From NCBI RefSeq assembly GCF_030680185.1, contig NZ_JAUXVZ010000029.1, forward strand, positions 62,001 through 126,000: 64,000 nt of DNA. The letters run 5' to 3'. Origin of the DNA: Phenylobacterium sp. Lineage in GTDB: Bacteria; Pseudomonadota; Alphaproteobacteria; Caulobacterales; Caulobacteraceae. The notes under the pieces were generated by a model. The model searched no databases. It saw nothing but the letters and a program-made list of their open reading frames with translations, and had not been told where the DNA came from. How positions within the stretch are numbered: the stretch's first letter is position 1; every line of letters starts with the position of its first letter. The position numbers were made by a program, and so were the translations under genes. Below are positions 14,952 to 22,746 of the stretch, piece after piece.

Positions 14952-15581
14952 ATGGAAGCCAAGCGCTATCTCATCCCGACACCCCACGGCGAGGTGTCGC
15001 TGGTCTTCGCGAACAAGCCGCGAGATGAGGTGGTCGTGATTATTCACGGCGCTGGCCGTCGCGCGTTCCAGTTAAGATCGTGGCTTGCCCACGATGTGGT
15101 TCTGGCCGAGTTGCCCGGCCACGATGTCGCACCGATGATTGAGGGCGATCTGGCGACCTACGCTGCAGCCTACGAAGCGGCTCTCGCCCATGTCTGGCCC
15201 GGCCTTCCCGTGACTGTTGTCGGCGAAAGCCTTGGTGGGCTCGTTGCTCTTCAGATGTCGGGACGGGTTATAGCGGTAGATCCTCCACTTGAGCCAACAC
15301 CCGAAGTTGAGCACGAGCTCCGAGTAGGTTTTGTCGCGACATGGCTAAAGCCAATTCTTCGAACCGAACATTGGCATTTACTTGATAATCTAGGTCAGGA
15401 CGTAGAAATTATTTGTCCGACCAGATCTATTTTGCCCGAGAAATCTATAGATAGAATTCAAGGATATCCAAGGGTTCATCTCTCTCGGGCGGAAGGAGGT
15501 CATGTGCTCTTGGACGAAAATCCAGATGCAGTGCTGAATGTATTGAGAAAGGAGAAGCTCACCCTCTCGAAAGCAAGATAA
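14952..15581 (+). CDS. Alpha/beta hydrolase, inverted accessory gene in tail module
   Basis: A 209-residue alpha/beta hydrolase. It has the oxyanion-type HGAGRR after VVVIIHG, the nucleophile elbow GESLGGL (Ser near residue 92) and a late GGHVLLDENP holding the probable catalytic His. The acid is not certain. It is coded on the plus strand inside a minus-strand late operon and overlaps the glycine-rich protein gene tail to tail by 23 bp. From about 15300 to 15560 base composition drops sharply to AT-rich, unlike every neighbour, a sign of separate acquisition. The substrate is unknown. A lysogenic-conversion (moron) role is inference. Confidence 0.85.
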   Translation: MEAKRYLIPTPHGEVSLVFANKPRDEVVVIIHGAGRRAFQLRSWLAHDVVLAELPGHDVAPMIEGDLATYAAAYEAALAHVWPGLPVTVVGESLGGLVALQMSGRVIAVDPPLEPTPEVEHELRVGFVATWLKPILRTEHWHLLDNLGQDVEIICPTRSILPEKSIDRIQGYPRVHLSRAEGGHVLLDENPDAVLNVLRKEKLTLSKAR

Positions 15582-16254
15582 CGATCAGGCGCCCAGCGCC
15601 TCCAGGGCCGCTCATGCCCGTACCAGTTCCTCCTGATCCCCCGCCTGGCGCGTAGCCGCCTAGCGAGTTGGTGAAAACAGCGGCGGCCGAACCGGCCCCT
15701 CCAGCAAGTGCTGTGCCGAGATCCGCCAGGCCAGCAGAACCGCCGCCACCTCCACGCCCCTGGTCACTGCTTCCGCCAATTCCGCCATACTCCCCAACAT
15801 CGCCCGAAGCGTTCGTACCACCTCGCCCGCCCTTGCGATTGATCTCGCCGCCCGTCGCTTCACCTCCATTCCCCCCATGAGTATCCATGGCACCGCCAGC
15901 GCCCCCGCCAGCGGTTACGGAATGGCCACGGAAAACAACGGACGTGGTGCCGCCTGCATTCCCATTGGTTGCAGCCGCAGGGCCCCCAGCACCGACCGAG
16001 TAAGCCAACAAATCACCTCGATTCATCGAAAATCGCCGGTAGGCAGCGCCTCCGCCTCCTCCGCCGCCTGCGGTGTACCCGCCCGAGCCGCCACCCCCTC
16101 CAGAGCCGCCGCCGCCGATCGCGTAAATCAGCGCGTCGCAGTTGGAAGGCGCCGCGATCGTGCCGGAGCCGGAGTCGAACTGATACAGACCCACAATGCT
16201 GGAGCGGGTCTTTCGCCGCTGGGGCCTGTCGCCCCTTGGTCCATAGGCCGCCAT
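15559..16254 (-). CDS. Glycine-rich phage tail protein, putative receptor-binding adhesin
   Basis: A 231-residue protein. After a short basic N-terminus and IVGLYQFDSGSGTIAAPSNC it consists of long glycine runs separated by short hydrophobic or charged segments (ALIYAIGGGGSGG, AYRRFSMNRGDLLAYSVGAG, GGHSVTAGGG-type). It ends GPGGAGRLIVILLSRG. The pattern resembles glycine-rich tail-tip adhesins, whose polyglycine sandwich presents variable loops to the receptor, and the Gly-rich domain seen at fibre ends. It lies next to other tail genes. The function is inferred from composition and place. Confidence 0.72.
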   Translation of the reverse strand: MAAYGPRGDRPQRRKTRSSIVGLYQFDSGSGTIAAPSNCDALIYAIGGGGSGGGGGSGGYTAGGGGGGGAAYRRFSMNRGDLLAYSVGAGGPAAATNGNAGGTTSVVFRGHSVTAGGGAGGAMDTHGGNGGEATGGEINRKGGRGGTNASGDVGEYGGIGGSSDQGRGGGGGSAGLADLGTALAGGAGSAAAVFTNSLGGYAPGGGSGGTGTGMSGPGGAGRLIVILLSRG

Positions 16255-16682
16255 TACGGCAACGGCGAGTAGGAGCCGCCCGAGGCGCGGCAGACAATGC
16301 CATCGGCGACGGCGACGCCGATGGCGAATGACAGCCCCTCCCCCGGATGCAGGAACAGCGGGTCGTCCTCGGTGGGATTGAACGGGACCCTGGCGTTCGC
16401 CACGGTTCCGCTCGCCGCCAGGTCCGGCAGCAGCGCGCTGTCGATCAGCACGTGAACCGCGCCGATGGTCCGATAGAGCTGGCAGTTCACCGCCGAGGGC
16501 GGATCGGTCCGGGCGATGGCATAGGCCTTGGTCAGCCGCATCCCCTGCGTGTTGTCGCCGGGCGGGATCAGTTCGACCACGTGCGTGGGCGTGTCGAAGT
16601 CCGTATTGGCCGCCGTGGCGACCGCCGTGTAGGCCACAGGACTCTGGACGGCGATATAGGCGTTGGTGGCGATGGCGCTCAT
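16254..16682 (-). CDS. Phage tail-region protein, unknown
   Basis: A 142-residue beta-rich protein starting MSAIATNAYIAVQSPVAYTA with no recognised domain. The segment THVVELIPPGDNTQGMRLTKAYAIARTD and the C-terminal DPLFLHPGEGLSFAIGVAVADG resemble jelly-roll-like accessory proteins of virions. Its stop overlaps the start of the glycine-rich protein as TAATG, and it follows a tail-fibre-like gene by nine bases. A tail-fibre accessory role is likely but not shown. Confidence 0.7.
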   Translation of the reverse strand: MSAIATNAYIAVQSPVAYTAVATAANTDFDTPTHVVELIPPGDNTQGMRLTKAYAIARTDPPSAVNCQLYRTIGAVHVLIDSALLPDLAASGTVANARVPFNPTEDDPLFLHPGEGLSFAIGVAVADGIVCRASGGSYSPLP

Positions 16683-16691
16683 GGCTTCTCC

Positions 16692-17297
16692 TCAGCCGAA
16701 ATAGGCCAGGCCGGCCGCGCGCCAGTCGGCGGCGGCGGCGCTTTGGGCCTGATGGTGGATGTAGTCAGGAAGGCTGGTGACAAGGCGCCATCCGGCGGCC
16801 TCACCGTCGGTGAAGACCACCTTGCCGGCATTGCCAGCCTGGCCCGGCAGAGCGCCGGCGTTGTAACTCCAGGCCACGGCCTCGACATAGGCCTTCAGGG
16901 TCAGCCCGCCGACGCCCAGCGGAAAGACATTGGCGCCGTCGCAGGCCACCAGCGTCACATCCTGGCTGTCGATCGTCGCGACGGCCCCGGCCCCGGTGGT
17001 CAGGGTTACAGGTCCGCTGGCGGCGTTGCGCACCAGATAGATCTTGCTGGTCGCCGGCAGGGTCACCACGGCGGGGCCCGTGCCGGAAAAGTCCAGCATG
17101 GCCCGCCGCGCCTCGTCGTCGCCGGCATTGGCGCTGGTCAACACATGGTCGCCATTCAGCGCGATGGCGCTGCGCCCGGCGACCGCCTGGTCCAGCCGGT
17201 CAATGACCGCGTTCAGTCGCGGCGCGCCCCAGGTGTTCAGATTTTCGCCGGCCGCCTGCATCTCCAGGCGCAGGGAGGGGGTGTAGGTCGAAGGCAT
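16692..17297 (-). CDS. Phage tail fibre-like structural protein
   Basis: A 201-residue protein starting MPSTYTPSLRLEMQAAGENL followed by NTWGAPRLNAVIDRLDQAVAG. This N-terminus (Y.PSLRLE.QA.GEN.NTWG..LN..ID.ID.A) is common at the base of alphaproteobacterial phage fibre or collar proteins. It continues as beta-strands (AVVTLPATSKIYLVRNAA, GPVTLTTGAGA) and ends in an aromatic/Ala region. It probably belongs to the receptor-binding apparatus with the two following genes. It starts exactly where the preceding gene stops (one base shared). Confidence 0.78.
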   Translation of the reverse strand: MPSTYTPSLRLEMQAAGENLNTWGAPRLNAVIDRLDQAVAGRSAIALNGDHVLTSANAGDDEARRAMLDFSGTGPAVVTLPATSKIYLVRNAASGPVTLTTGAGAVATIDSQDVTLVACDGANVFPLGVGGLTLKAYVEAVAWSYNAGALPGQAGNAGKVVFTDGEAAGWRLVTSLPDYIHHQAQSAAAADWRAAGLAYFG

Positions 17298-17536
17298 CAG
17301 ATGACAGCTCCCGTATCTTGCCGCACCCAGGCGCTCCCGTCCGAGACCGCCAGGGTCGAAAGGTCAGCCACCAGGACCAGGGTCTGCGGCCAGGCCGCCG
17401 CCGGCGGCAGGTCCGCGGCGGCGCAGGCGAAGACCGGCGTCGGCGCCCCGGGCGTCTGCAGCGCGCGCACCGCTTCCACCAGCGCGCCCAGCAGGGGGCG
17501 CAAGGCCGGAGGCGCGTCCGGACCCACGCTCAGCAT
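17297..17536 (-). CDS. Small phage protein, unknown
   Basis: A 79-residue protein, MLSVGPDAPPALRPLLGALVEA at the start and LVLVADLSTLAVSDGSAWVRQD near the end. The second part looks like the beta hairpin LAVSDGSxWxR often found in phage tail and fibre proteins. It overlaps the adaptor gene upstream by seven bases and shares a base with the next gene, so it is translated as part of the late operon. No specific role can be assigned. Confidence 0.62.
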   Translation of the reverse strand: MLSVGPDAPPALRPLLGALVEAVRALQTPGAPTPVFACAAADLPPAAAWPQTLVLVADLSTLAVSDGSAWVRQDTGAVI

Positions 17537-18153
17537 GAGACGGCCTCCCGACGCGGCAGGTCGGTGACCAGGCTGGCCATCCCGTGTCGCCGGGCGTCGG
17601 CGGCGCGCGCCTGGGCCAGCGCCATCTCGAACCGGGCGTTGAAATGCCCGGCCATTTCGCCATCCCTCAGATAGGGGCAGGCCTCGGCCAGGGTGGCGAA
17701 CAGATAGAGGTCGGGGTGCTCGGCCAGCACCGCATTGGTCGGCGCCTCGGCGCTCAGGGCCAGACGCCCCACCTGCCGCAGGACGAAGCTGGTCTCCCCA
17801 TCACAGGGGCGCTCCAGCAGAATCTTTCCGCCCTCCAGGCTCCAATAGTCCGGCCGCCCGCCCTGGTCGCTGCGTGGCATCAGGCCCGCAGGCCGGTAGC
17901 GCATCGGCGTGCGCGCCGGACCGTCGGCCCGCCAGAGTCCGAGCGCCTCGCGGCAGTCGGCCGGCAGGTCCAGGGTCCGCGCCCCGGGCGGCGCCGCCAG
18001 ATCGACTTCGGACTCCATCACCGCCAACCGCAGCTCGCGGTTCAACCGCGCCTCGGCCAGGGTGATGAAATCCGACGCCCGCCCAGCCAGATCGCTCCGC
18101 TCCAGCCAGTCGGCCGTCGCGGCCTTCAGGTCGTCATAGGTCGTGAGCGCCAT
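17530..18153 (-). CDS. Phage head-tail adaptor protein
   Basis: A 207-residue protein beginning MALTTYDDLKAATADWLERSDL, then ASDFITLAEARLNRELRLAVME. This is the helical start of podoviral adaptor proteins (P22 gp4-like position; T7 gp11-like pattern). The middle is beta-rich (DYWSLEGGKILLERP) and the end helical (PDLYLFATLAEACPYLRDGEMAGHFNARFEMALAQARAADARR is the helical block at about 145-187). It should ring the portal and connect to the tail. It follows the coat gene by 94 bp with no gene in the gap. Confidence 0.82.
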   Translation of the reverse strand: MALTTYDDLKAATADWLERSDLAGRASDFITLAEARLNRELRLAVMESEVDLAAPPGARTLDLPADCREALGLWRADGPARTPMRYRPAGLMPRSDQGGRPDYWSLEGGKILLERPCDGETSFVLRQVGRLALSAEAPTNAVLAEHPDLYLFATLAEACPYLRDGEMAGHFNARFEMALAQARAADARRHGMASLVTDLPRREAVSC

Positions 18154-18247
18154 GCGCCCTCCTCCCCTCGGCAGGGGGCGGCGACGGGGCGAGCCCGCGC
18201 CGCCCCGATTGTCGTGTGAGCCGCGCCCCAGGGCGCGTTGCGCGCGC

Positions 18248-19444
18248 CTAGTTGTTGGCCAGTCGACAGGCCAGTTGCGGGCGCAGGGTCTGGTAGCCGT
18301 AGAGGACGTCCAGGCGGCAGGGGAACTTGTCGTTGTTGATGTCGTACTGGCGCACGATCCGCATGGAGACCCCGTCGAAGACCTCGCGCGCGGCGAAGTC
18401 CACGCCCCGCGGCATCACCATGTCGGCCGTGGCGAAGGCGAAGGCGCCCTTGTGATAGGCCATCGAAATCCCGTGGGCCGCCCCGCCCGTCCCGGCCACC
18501 TGGATCTGCGCATTATCGGCCGGCGCGTTCGATACGTTCTGCGCGGCGCCCGTGGTGACGATGGCCGGCGAAATCTGCACGCTCGCCACGCCCGAGCCGT
18601 TGGAGCTGGCGTCGGCCTTCACCACGAACTGCTGCTGCACGCCCGTCGACTGCTTGGTCTCCGGATGCACCCGGAAGACGCCGGTGATGGTGAAGACATC
18701 GCCAGCCTTCAGCACCGCCGAACTGTTGGACCAGCCGTCGGTGGCCAGGGTCGCGCCGGTCTGGCCCGCCCCGTTCACCAGCGGCGAACCGGCCTTGGTC
18801 CCCACCGTGTGCGAGGGCCACAGGGTGTTCTCCATGAAGTCGAAGCCGGCGCTTCGGCCCATGAAGCCTTCGCGGTACTGCTTGGAAATGCTGGCCTTGT
18901 CGTTGAACAGGCCCTTGAGCGCATCTACCAGGTCGACATTGTCCTGGGTGTTCAGATTGCAGGTCCGCCCGGCCAGGGGCGCCAGATTGTCCACCAGGAT
19001 CTTCCGGCCCTGCAAGATCTTGGCGAAGCTGGCGGCGGCCCCCTGGTTGTTCACCTGGTTATGGACGGTCTTGTACATGCCCATGGCGTCGGCCTCGATA
19101 TTGGCCGCCAGCACGCTCATGGCCGGTTCGATGATCCGCTCGGAGAAGTCGTCCAGCGACAGGGTCAGGTCCACCGAGGTGAAGTTCAGGTCCACGCCCT
19201 TCTGGGTCTGGACCTTCAGCTCGACGCTGGTCTCGGTGGTGTCCTGGGCGTCCAGGGTCGCGCCGGTGCGCACCACATACTGGTTGGGCAGCCGCACCTT
19301 CAGGGTGTCGCCCACCTTGGCGCCCTGGCGCGCAAAGCTGTCGTCATACTCCCGCGTGATGGAGCCCACGAAGTTCAGCTTCTGGTGCAGCACACGCAGG
19401 GCCTCGCGGGTGACCGCGGTCGGGGAAAGCAGCGAATTGGCCAT
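18248..19444 (-). CDS. Major capsid protein, P22 coat-like
   Basis: A 398-residue HK97-fold coat protein of the P22 type. The N-terminus MANSLLSPTAVTREALRVLH, followed by LNFVGSITREYDDSFA and KVGDTLKVRLPNQYVVRTG, is characteristic. Later segments include DLTLSLDDFSERIIEPAM, a large inserted domain (about residues 220-310) and the C-terminal VDFAAREVFDGVSMRIVRQYDINNDKFPCRLDVLYGYQTL region. It is the most abundant virion protein and its presence indicates a short-tailed P22-like particle. A start codon at 19444 follows a purine-rich stretch. Confidence 0.93.
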   Translation of the reverse strand: MANSLLSPTAVTREALRVLHQKLNFVGSITREYDDSFARQGAKVGDTLKVRLPNQYVVRTGATLDAQDTTETSVELKVQTQKGVDLNFTSVDLTLSLDDFSERIIEPAMSVLAANIEADAMGMYKTVHNQVNNQGAAASFAKILQGRKILVDNLAPLAGRTCNLNTQDNVDLVDALKGLFNDKASISKQYREGFMGRSAGFDFMENTLWPSHTVGTKAGSPLVNGAGQTGATLATDGWSNSSAVLKAGDVFTITGVFRVHPETKQSTGVQQQFVVKADASSNGSGVASVQISPAIVTTGAAQNVSNAPADNAQIQVAGTGGAAHGISMAYHKGAFAFATADMVMPRGVDFAAREVFDGVSMRIVRQYDINNDKFPCRLDVLYGYQTLRPQLACRLANN

Positions 19445-19602
19445 AGGCTCTCGTCTTCCTTGAGGATGGAATGTGGGTCGGCGCAGCTGCGCCGGTCGGG
19501 TGTTGGATAGGGATCAGGCGCGCTCGTGCGCCCGGAGGGTCACTCCGGCGGCTGCAGCGTCTGCGATTTCAGAATGCGGCCTGGCGCGAAGCGCCAAAGC
19601 CC
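19445..19602. other. Gap upstream of coat gene
   Basis: 158 bp without a gene. It contains a CCGGAG-GGTCA-CTCCGG hairpin at 19532-19548, which could reduce read-through from the inserted 19603-20013 gene or shape the coat mRNA 5' end. I see no clear promoter. Confidence 0.4.
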
Positions 19603-20013
19603 TTAGTCGACGAAGGTCACGCCACGCTCCGGCGCCAGGCGAACACTGACAATGTCCTTGAGCGCCAGCTCGCCGTCGAAGTCCTGACCAGGCGCCGGGA
19701 TGAACATATTGACCACATCCGGCCAGGTGCGCGGATCTATGCCCAGGGCGTCGCCCACGTAGCGCGGGCCGACCGCCACCATTTTCAGATCCTCCGGCGG
19801 CAGGCCATCATAAAGGATCGGCGGATCCATCTCCATCAGCCACCGTCCGCCCTGCAGGGGCCGCACCACCTCGCCGGGCCAGTCCTGCTCGTCGCGATTG
19901 TCCACCTCGCGCAAGGTCAGGCAGACCCGCCCCCAGACAGACATGGGGATGGGCGCGTGTGACGCTGGCTCGCTCGGCTTCGAACGCCCGAACAGGCGAC
20001 GGAACAGTTCCAA
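19603..20013 (-). CDS. Unknown accessory protein between scaffold and coat genes
   Basis: Function not recognised. From a TTG at 20013 with AAAGGAGG five bases upstream, the product has 136 residues and starts (M)ELFRRLFGRSKPSEPA. Then come MSVWGRVCLTLREVDNRDEQ, RPLQGGRWLMEMDPPILYDG and PDVVNMFIPAPGQDFDGELA. It looks soluble and alpha/beta, with no signal peptide. The reading frame is open to 20457, but that part is antisense to the plus-strand gene at 20086. It is divergent from that gene, and the pair interrupts the scaffold-coat order, so both may be cargo. An immunity-type or decoration role is possible but unsupported. Confidence 0.62.
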   Translation of the reverse strand: MELFRRLFGRSKPSEPASHAPIPMSVWGRVCLTLREVDNRDEQDWPGEVVRPLQGGRWLMEMDPPILYDGLPPEDLKMVAVGPRYVGDALGIDPRTWPDVVNMFIPAPGQDFDGELALKDIVSVRLAPERGVTFVD

Positions 20014-20085
20014 ACGCACCTCCTTTGGAAACGGGTGGCGAAGCTCAGCCTTGCCCTGGATAGAGACACAGCTAAACTGGAACAA

Positions 20086-20445
20086 ATGACGAACTACGGC
20101 AAACTTTCGGTTCAAGACGAGGGCTTCGTCTTCCAGGCGCCGAAGCGAGGCTGGTTCTGGCAGAAGTCGCCACCGCCCTTCTCCGCCGCCTTCGCCGCGG
20201 TCGGAGAGATTGTCGCCCTCAAGCTCGACCTCATCACCACCGACGAGGTGGTGTTCGACATCTGGCTCGACGACGGCCGCAGCCTCCGTCTGTGGGAAAG
20301 CGTTGAAGGCTTCGTCGAGCTGGACACCGCATTCGCCAACCATCTGCCCCATTACTTTCGCGACTGGCGGGGAGTCGTGATTTTTCCGGCCTTCGAAGAA
20401 AACCGGACCGTTATCTTTCATCGGTCGCTGGAGCAGGTTTACTGA
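20086..20445 (+). CDS. Inverted accessory gene in capsid module, possible immunity-like protein
   Basis: A 119-residue acidic protein on the plus strand, starting MTNYGKLSVQDEGFVFQAPK. It continues KLDLITTDEVVFDIWLDDGR, then LWESVEGFVELDTAFANHLP and VIFPAFEENRTVIFHR. This shape (TDE...IWL.DG...LWE...GF..LD......LP....W...V..P.F..N.T..) resembles small single-domain proteins that I have seen beside polymorphic toxins, so an immunity-type role is a weak inference. It is coded opposite to all structural genes and has its own start about 72 bp from the divergent TTG gene, so it must have its own promoter. Confidence 0.72.
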   Translation: MTNYGKLSVQDEGFVFQAPKRGWFWQKSPPPFSAAFAAVGEIVALKLDLITTDEVVFDIWLDDGRSLRLWESVEGFVELDTAFANHLPHYFRDWRGVVIFPAFEENRTVIFHRSLEQVY

Positions 20446-20515
20446 CGCGCGGCGCAACGAGGTCGAAGAGCTTCGCCCGCCCAGGACGACGGGACATAGT
20501 GCTGACGCCCCGCCA

Positions 20516-21340
20516 TCACCGCCCCGCCATGGCCTGAGCGTTCCTGCGGCGCATCCACTCGGCCGCGCCCATGTCGTCGCGCACGGCGCTGGCCGGGGCC
20601 GAGCCGCCGCCCACCTGCACGGCCGGCCGCACCTGGATTGCGGGCTGAGGCGACGACTGAAGCGAAGCCTGCGTCCCAGCCTGCGCCTTCATCGCAGCTT
20701 CCCCCTGCTGGGCCCGGTGCAGGATCATCCACAGCCGCGGATCGGCCACCTCGCGCAGCTCGTCCAGGGTGACGCCGAAGGCCTGGGCGTATTCCACCAG
20801 TTGAGCCGCCACCTCCGGCGACCAGCCCTCGATCTGGCCGGCCAGCACCCGGCCGGTCTCTTCCAGCTCGATCCGCGCCCGTTCGCCGGCCGCGGCCCGG
20901 GCCATCTCGTCCTGCTGGGCCAGGGCCTGGCCATAGGCCTCGCGGGCCTGGGCCACGTCGTTCGCCTGGGTCCAGAGCGCCTGGGCCAGCTGGGGGTCCT
21001 GCTGGCTCAGCGCCTGCCAGTCGACGCCCTCGAACTGCGCCAGTTGCTGCTCCAGCGCGATCAGCACCGCCCGGTCCTGCGCGCTGGCGCCGGCGAGTTC
21101 GGCCTCCAGCTCCATCATCTTCGCCCGCTCGGCCAGGGCCCGGCGTTCGGCCGCCACAGTCTGGGCGGCGCTTTCATGGTCGATATTGGCCATCAGCTTC
21201 GCCTTCAACGCCCGCGGCAGGCGATAGAACTGGCCGCCGTGCTCGATCTCCTCGATCGCGTCAGCCTCGGCGCCAGGGCCTGCGGCGAGCAGGCGCGGAT
21301 CGGCGCCGCCCAGGATGGTCGGGTCTTGCATCATGGTCAT
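20516..21340 (-). CDS. Phage scaffold-like protein
   Basis: A 274-residue, strongly helical Ala/Gln/Glu-rich protein. After PTILGGADPRLLAAGPGAEA and a short QFYRLPRALKAKL block it has a long coiled-coil region (about residues 55-200: AAERRALAERAKMMELEAEL, LIALEQQLAQFEGVDWQAL). It ends in a basic, less ordered tail with MGAAEWMRRRNAQAMAG. This composition and the position between portal and coat genes match scaffold proteins, which leave the procapsid before packaging. The W-A-L-QQDP segment (VDWQALSQQDPQLAQALW) recurs in alphaproteobacterial podovirus scaffold proteins. Confidence 0.82.
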   Translation of the reverse strand: MTMMQDPTILGGADPRLLAAGPGAEADAIEEIEHGGQFYRLPRALKAKLMANIDHESAAQTVAAERRALAERAKMMELEAELAGASAQDRAVLIALEQQLAQFEGVDWQALSQQDPQLAQALWTQANDVAQAREAYGQALAQQDEMARAAAGERARIELEETGRVLAGQIEGWSPEVAAQLVEYAQAFGVTLDELREVADPRLWMILHRAQQGEAAMKAQAGTQASLQSSPQPAIQVRPAVQVGGGSAPASAVRDDMGAAEWMRRRNAQAMAGR

Positions 21341-21397
21341 GTCCTTGGAATTCGGGCGGCGGGGCCGCTCCGGCTCAAAGTTGAGAAGCCAAGCGCC

Positions 21398-21616
21398 TCA
21401 GTCGGTCTCCGGCCAGGCCTCGTCCGGTGAAAGGGTCACCCGCGGCAGGTTCGTGAGAAGGCCATGCACCGCCGCATGCCGCTCATCGGCCAGCACCGCC
21501 GGCGAGAGCGCAAAGGCCCCGGCATGCGCGCCGGCCAGGATCAGTCTCGGCTTCAACTGCGGGCCTACGATCTGCGCGGCCAGGGCCTCGTCCATCAACA
21601 CCAGGCTCACGCCCAT
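21398..21616 (-). CDS. Small phage protein, unknown
   Basis: A 72-residue protein, MGVSLVLMDEALAAQIVGPQ at the start and VHGLLTNLPRVTLSPDEAWP near the end. No motif is recognised. It overlaps the preceding gene by ten bases and lies 57 bp before the scaffold gene, in line with a small head or portal accessory protein of the late operon. Confidence 0.55.
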   Translation of the reverse strand: MGVSLVLMDEALAAQIVGPQLKPRLILAGAHAGAFALSPAVLADERHAAVHGLLTNLPRVTLSPDEAWPETD

Positions 21617-22404
21617 GATCCAACCTCCGCCAGGTATCGACCCAGGGCCGAATGAAGCGCCGCACCCTGCTCGGCGGTCAGGCCAGCGCCGAAGTGCGCC
21701 GCCGCCAGCCGCCAGCTGCTCAGCGAGCCCTCCGTTCCGCTCGCCGCATAGCCGTGCAGGATCAGCCGCTGCGCGGCCACCGTGGTGATCGCCTCGACGG
21801 GTTCGCTGATCACCACCCCGTCCTTGAGCACCTGGTAAACATCGGCCGCCCGCCGGCTCATCAAGGTGTGGCCAAAACCGCTGGCGATCCCCACCTGCCG
21901 GTTGGTGGTGCAGTTGGACCGGGTGGTCAGCTGGCCTGCGCTGCTGCGCAGGTGGATACGATTGCGAGAATTGCCAAAGGCGCAGCCGCTGCTATCTCCA
22001 GCCACGGCCCAGACCCCGGCGTGGTGATCGGCGGCCTGATAGAGGCCGCCCCCTTGCAGGAAACCGGTCTCCAGGAAGCTCGTCGCTCCGTCGCCCTCGT
22101 AACCGGACCAGGGGACGAAGACCGGGCTGTTGACGGGCGACAATCCGCCCACCAGGGGCTGCGCCCAGTTCACCCCGGCGGCCTGTTCATCGCCCGCCGC
22201 CATGACAAACAGGGCGTCCAGCCGCGACCAGATCTCGGCGGCCACCAGGGCCGAAATCAGCTGGTCCATGGCGCCCGCCTGGGCGTTCCCCGGGGTCTGG
22301 GCCATCTGCCCGATCACCGCGTCGGTCTGGGGCCGCAGGGCCTGGGCGCCGCGCACGGCGACGCCGCTCGCCACCCCTCGAGCCAACTTGCAGCCCCCGC
22401 TCAC
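21607..22404 (-). CDS. Phage structural protein with lectin-like fold pattern
   Basis: A 265-residue protein. The first 60 residues are helical (MDQLISALVAAEIWSRLDALFVMAAGDEQA). The rest reads as a beta-sandwich: WSGYEGDGATSFLETGF, GVWAVAGDSSG, NRIHLRSSAGQLTTRSN and YAASGTEGSLSSWRLAAAHFG. It ends in AEQGAALHSALGRYLAEVG. This order, with a DGxTSxLxTxF-like strand and a helix-strand end Fx.. LTAEQ..ALH.AL..YL, is a LamG/concanavalin-type cap seen in phage head or tail proteins and can bind carbohydrate. It overlaps the next upstream gene by ATGA. Confidence 0.68.
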   Translation of the reverse strand: MSGGCKLARGVASGVAVRGAQALRPQTDAVIGQMAQTPGNAQAGAMDQLISALVAAEIWSRLDALFVMAAGDEQAAGVNWAQPLVGGLSPVNSPVFVPWSGYEGDGATSFLETGFLQGGGLYQAADHHAGVWAVAGDSSGCAFGNSRNRIHLRSSAGQLTTRSNCTTNRQVGIASGFGHTLMSRRAADVYQVLKDGVVISEPVEAITTVAAQRLILHGYAASGTEGSLSSWRLAAAHFGAGLTAEQGAALHSALGRYLAEVGSWA

Positions 22405-22715
22405 TGGCTCAGGCGGTAATTCACCGTCCCCGAGCTCAGCGCCGTGCAGTTCAGCCGGTAGAGCACGCCGGCCTCCGGCTCCTCCATCACCACGGAGATC
22501 GGCGCGGCATAGGCCGCCGGCGTTCCCGCCCCGTCACGGGAACATTCCAGCCAAGTCGCGCCGCTATCAAACGACCGCTCCACCCGCACGCTGCCGGAAA
22601 ACACGCCCCACAGCGACAGGTTGAACCTGCGCGGCGCGCCGGGCCGGGAGTCGGGCGCAAATCGTTCGCTCGGGCCTGTCGCTGTGAACGCGCCCGTCAC
22701 CTTGCCGGTGGCCAT
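22401..22715 (-). CDS. Small phage structural protein, unknown
   Basis: A 104-residue beta-rich protein: MATGKVTGAFTATGPSERFA, then FNLSLWGVFSGSVRVERSFD, then WLECSRDGAGTPAAY and a C-terminal YRLNCTALSSGTVNYRLSQ. The pattern (a strand FNxSLxGxFxGxVxVERSFDxGxTW) looks like an immunoglobulin-like or decoration domain and recurs near phage portals. It lies 31 bp after the portal gene in the late operon. Confidence 0.68.
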   Translation of the reverse strand: MATGKVTGAFTATGPSERFAPDSRPGAPRRFNLSLWGVFSGSVRVERSFDSGATWLECSRDGAGTPAAYAAPISVVMEEPEAGVLYRLNCTALSSGTVNYRLSQ

Positions 22716-22746
22716 GTGCTTGATCCTTGAGGTCGAAAAAGAAAGG

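Noticed and set aside
20014..20457. N-terminal extension of the minus-strand 19603 gene
   Set aside because: It is antisense to the plus-strand gene at 20086 and a far better start (TTG with AAAGGAGG) lies at 20013.
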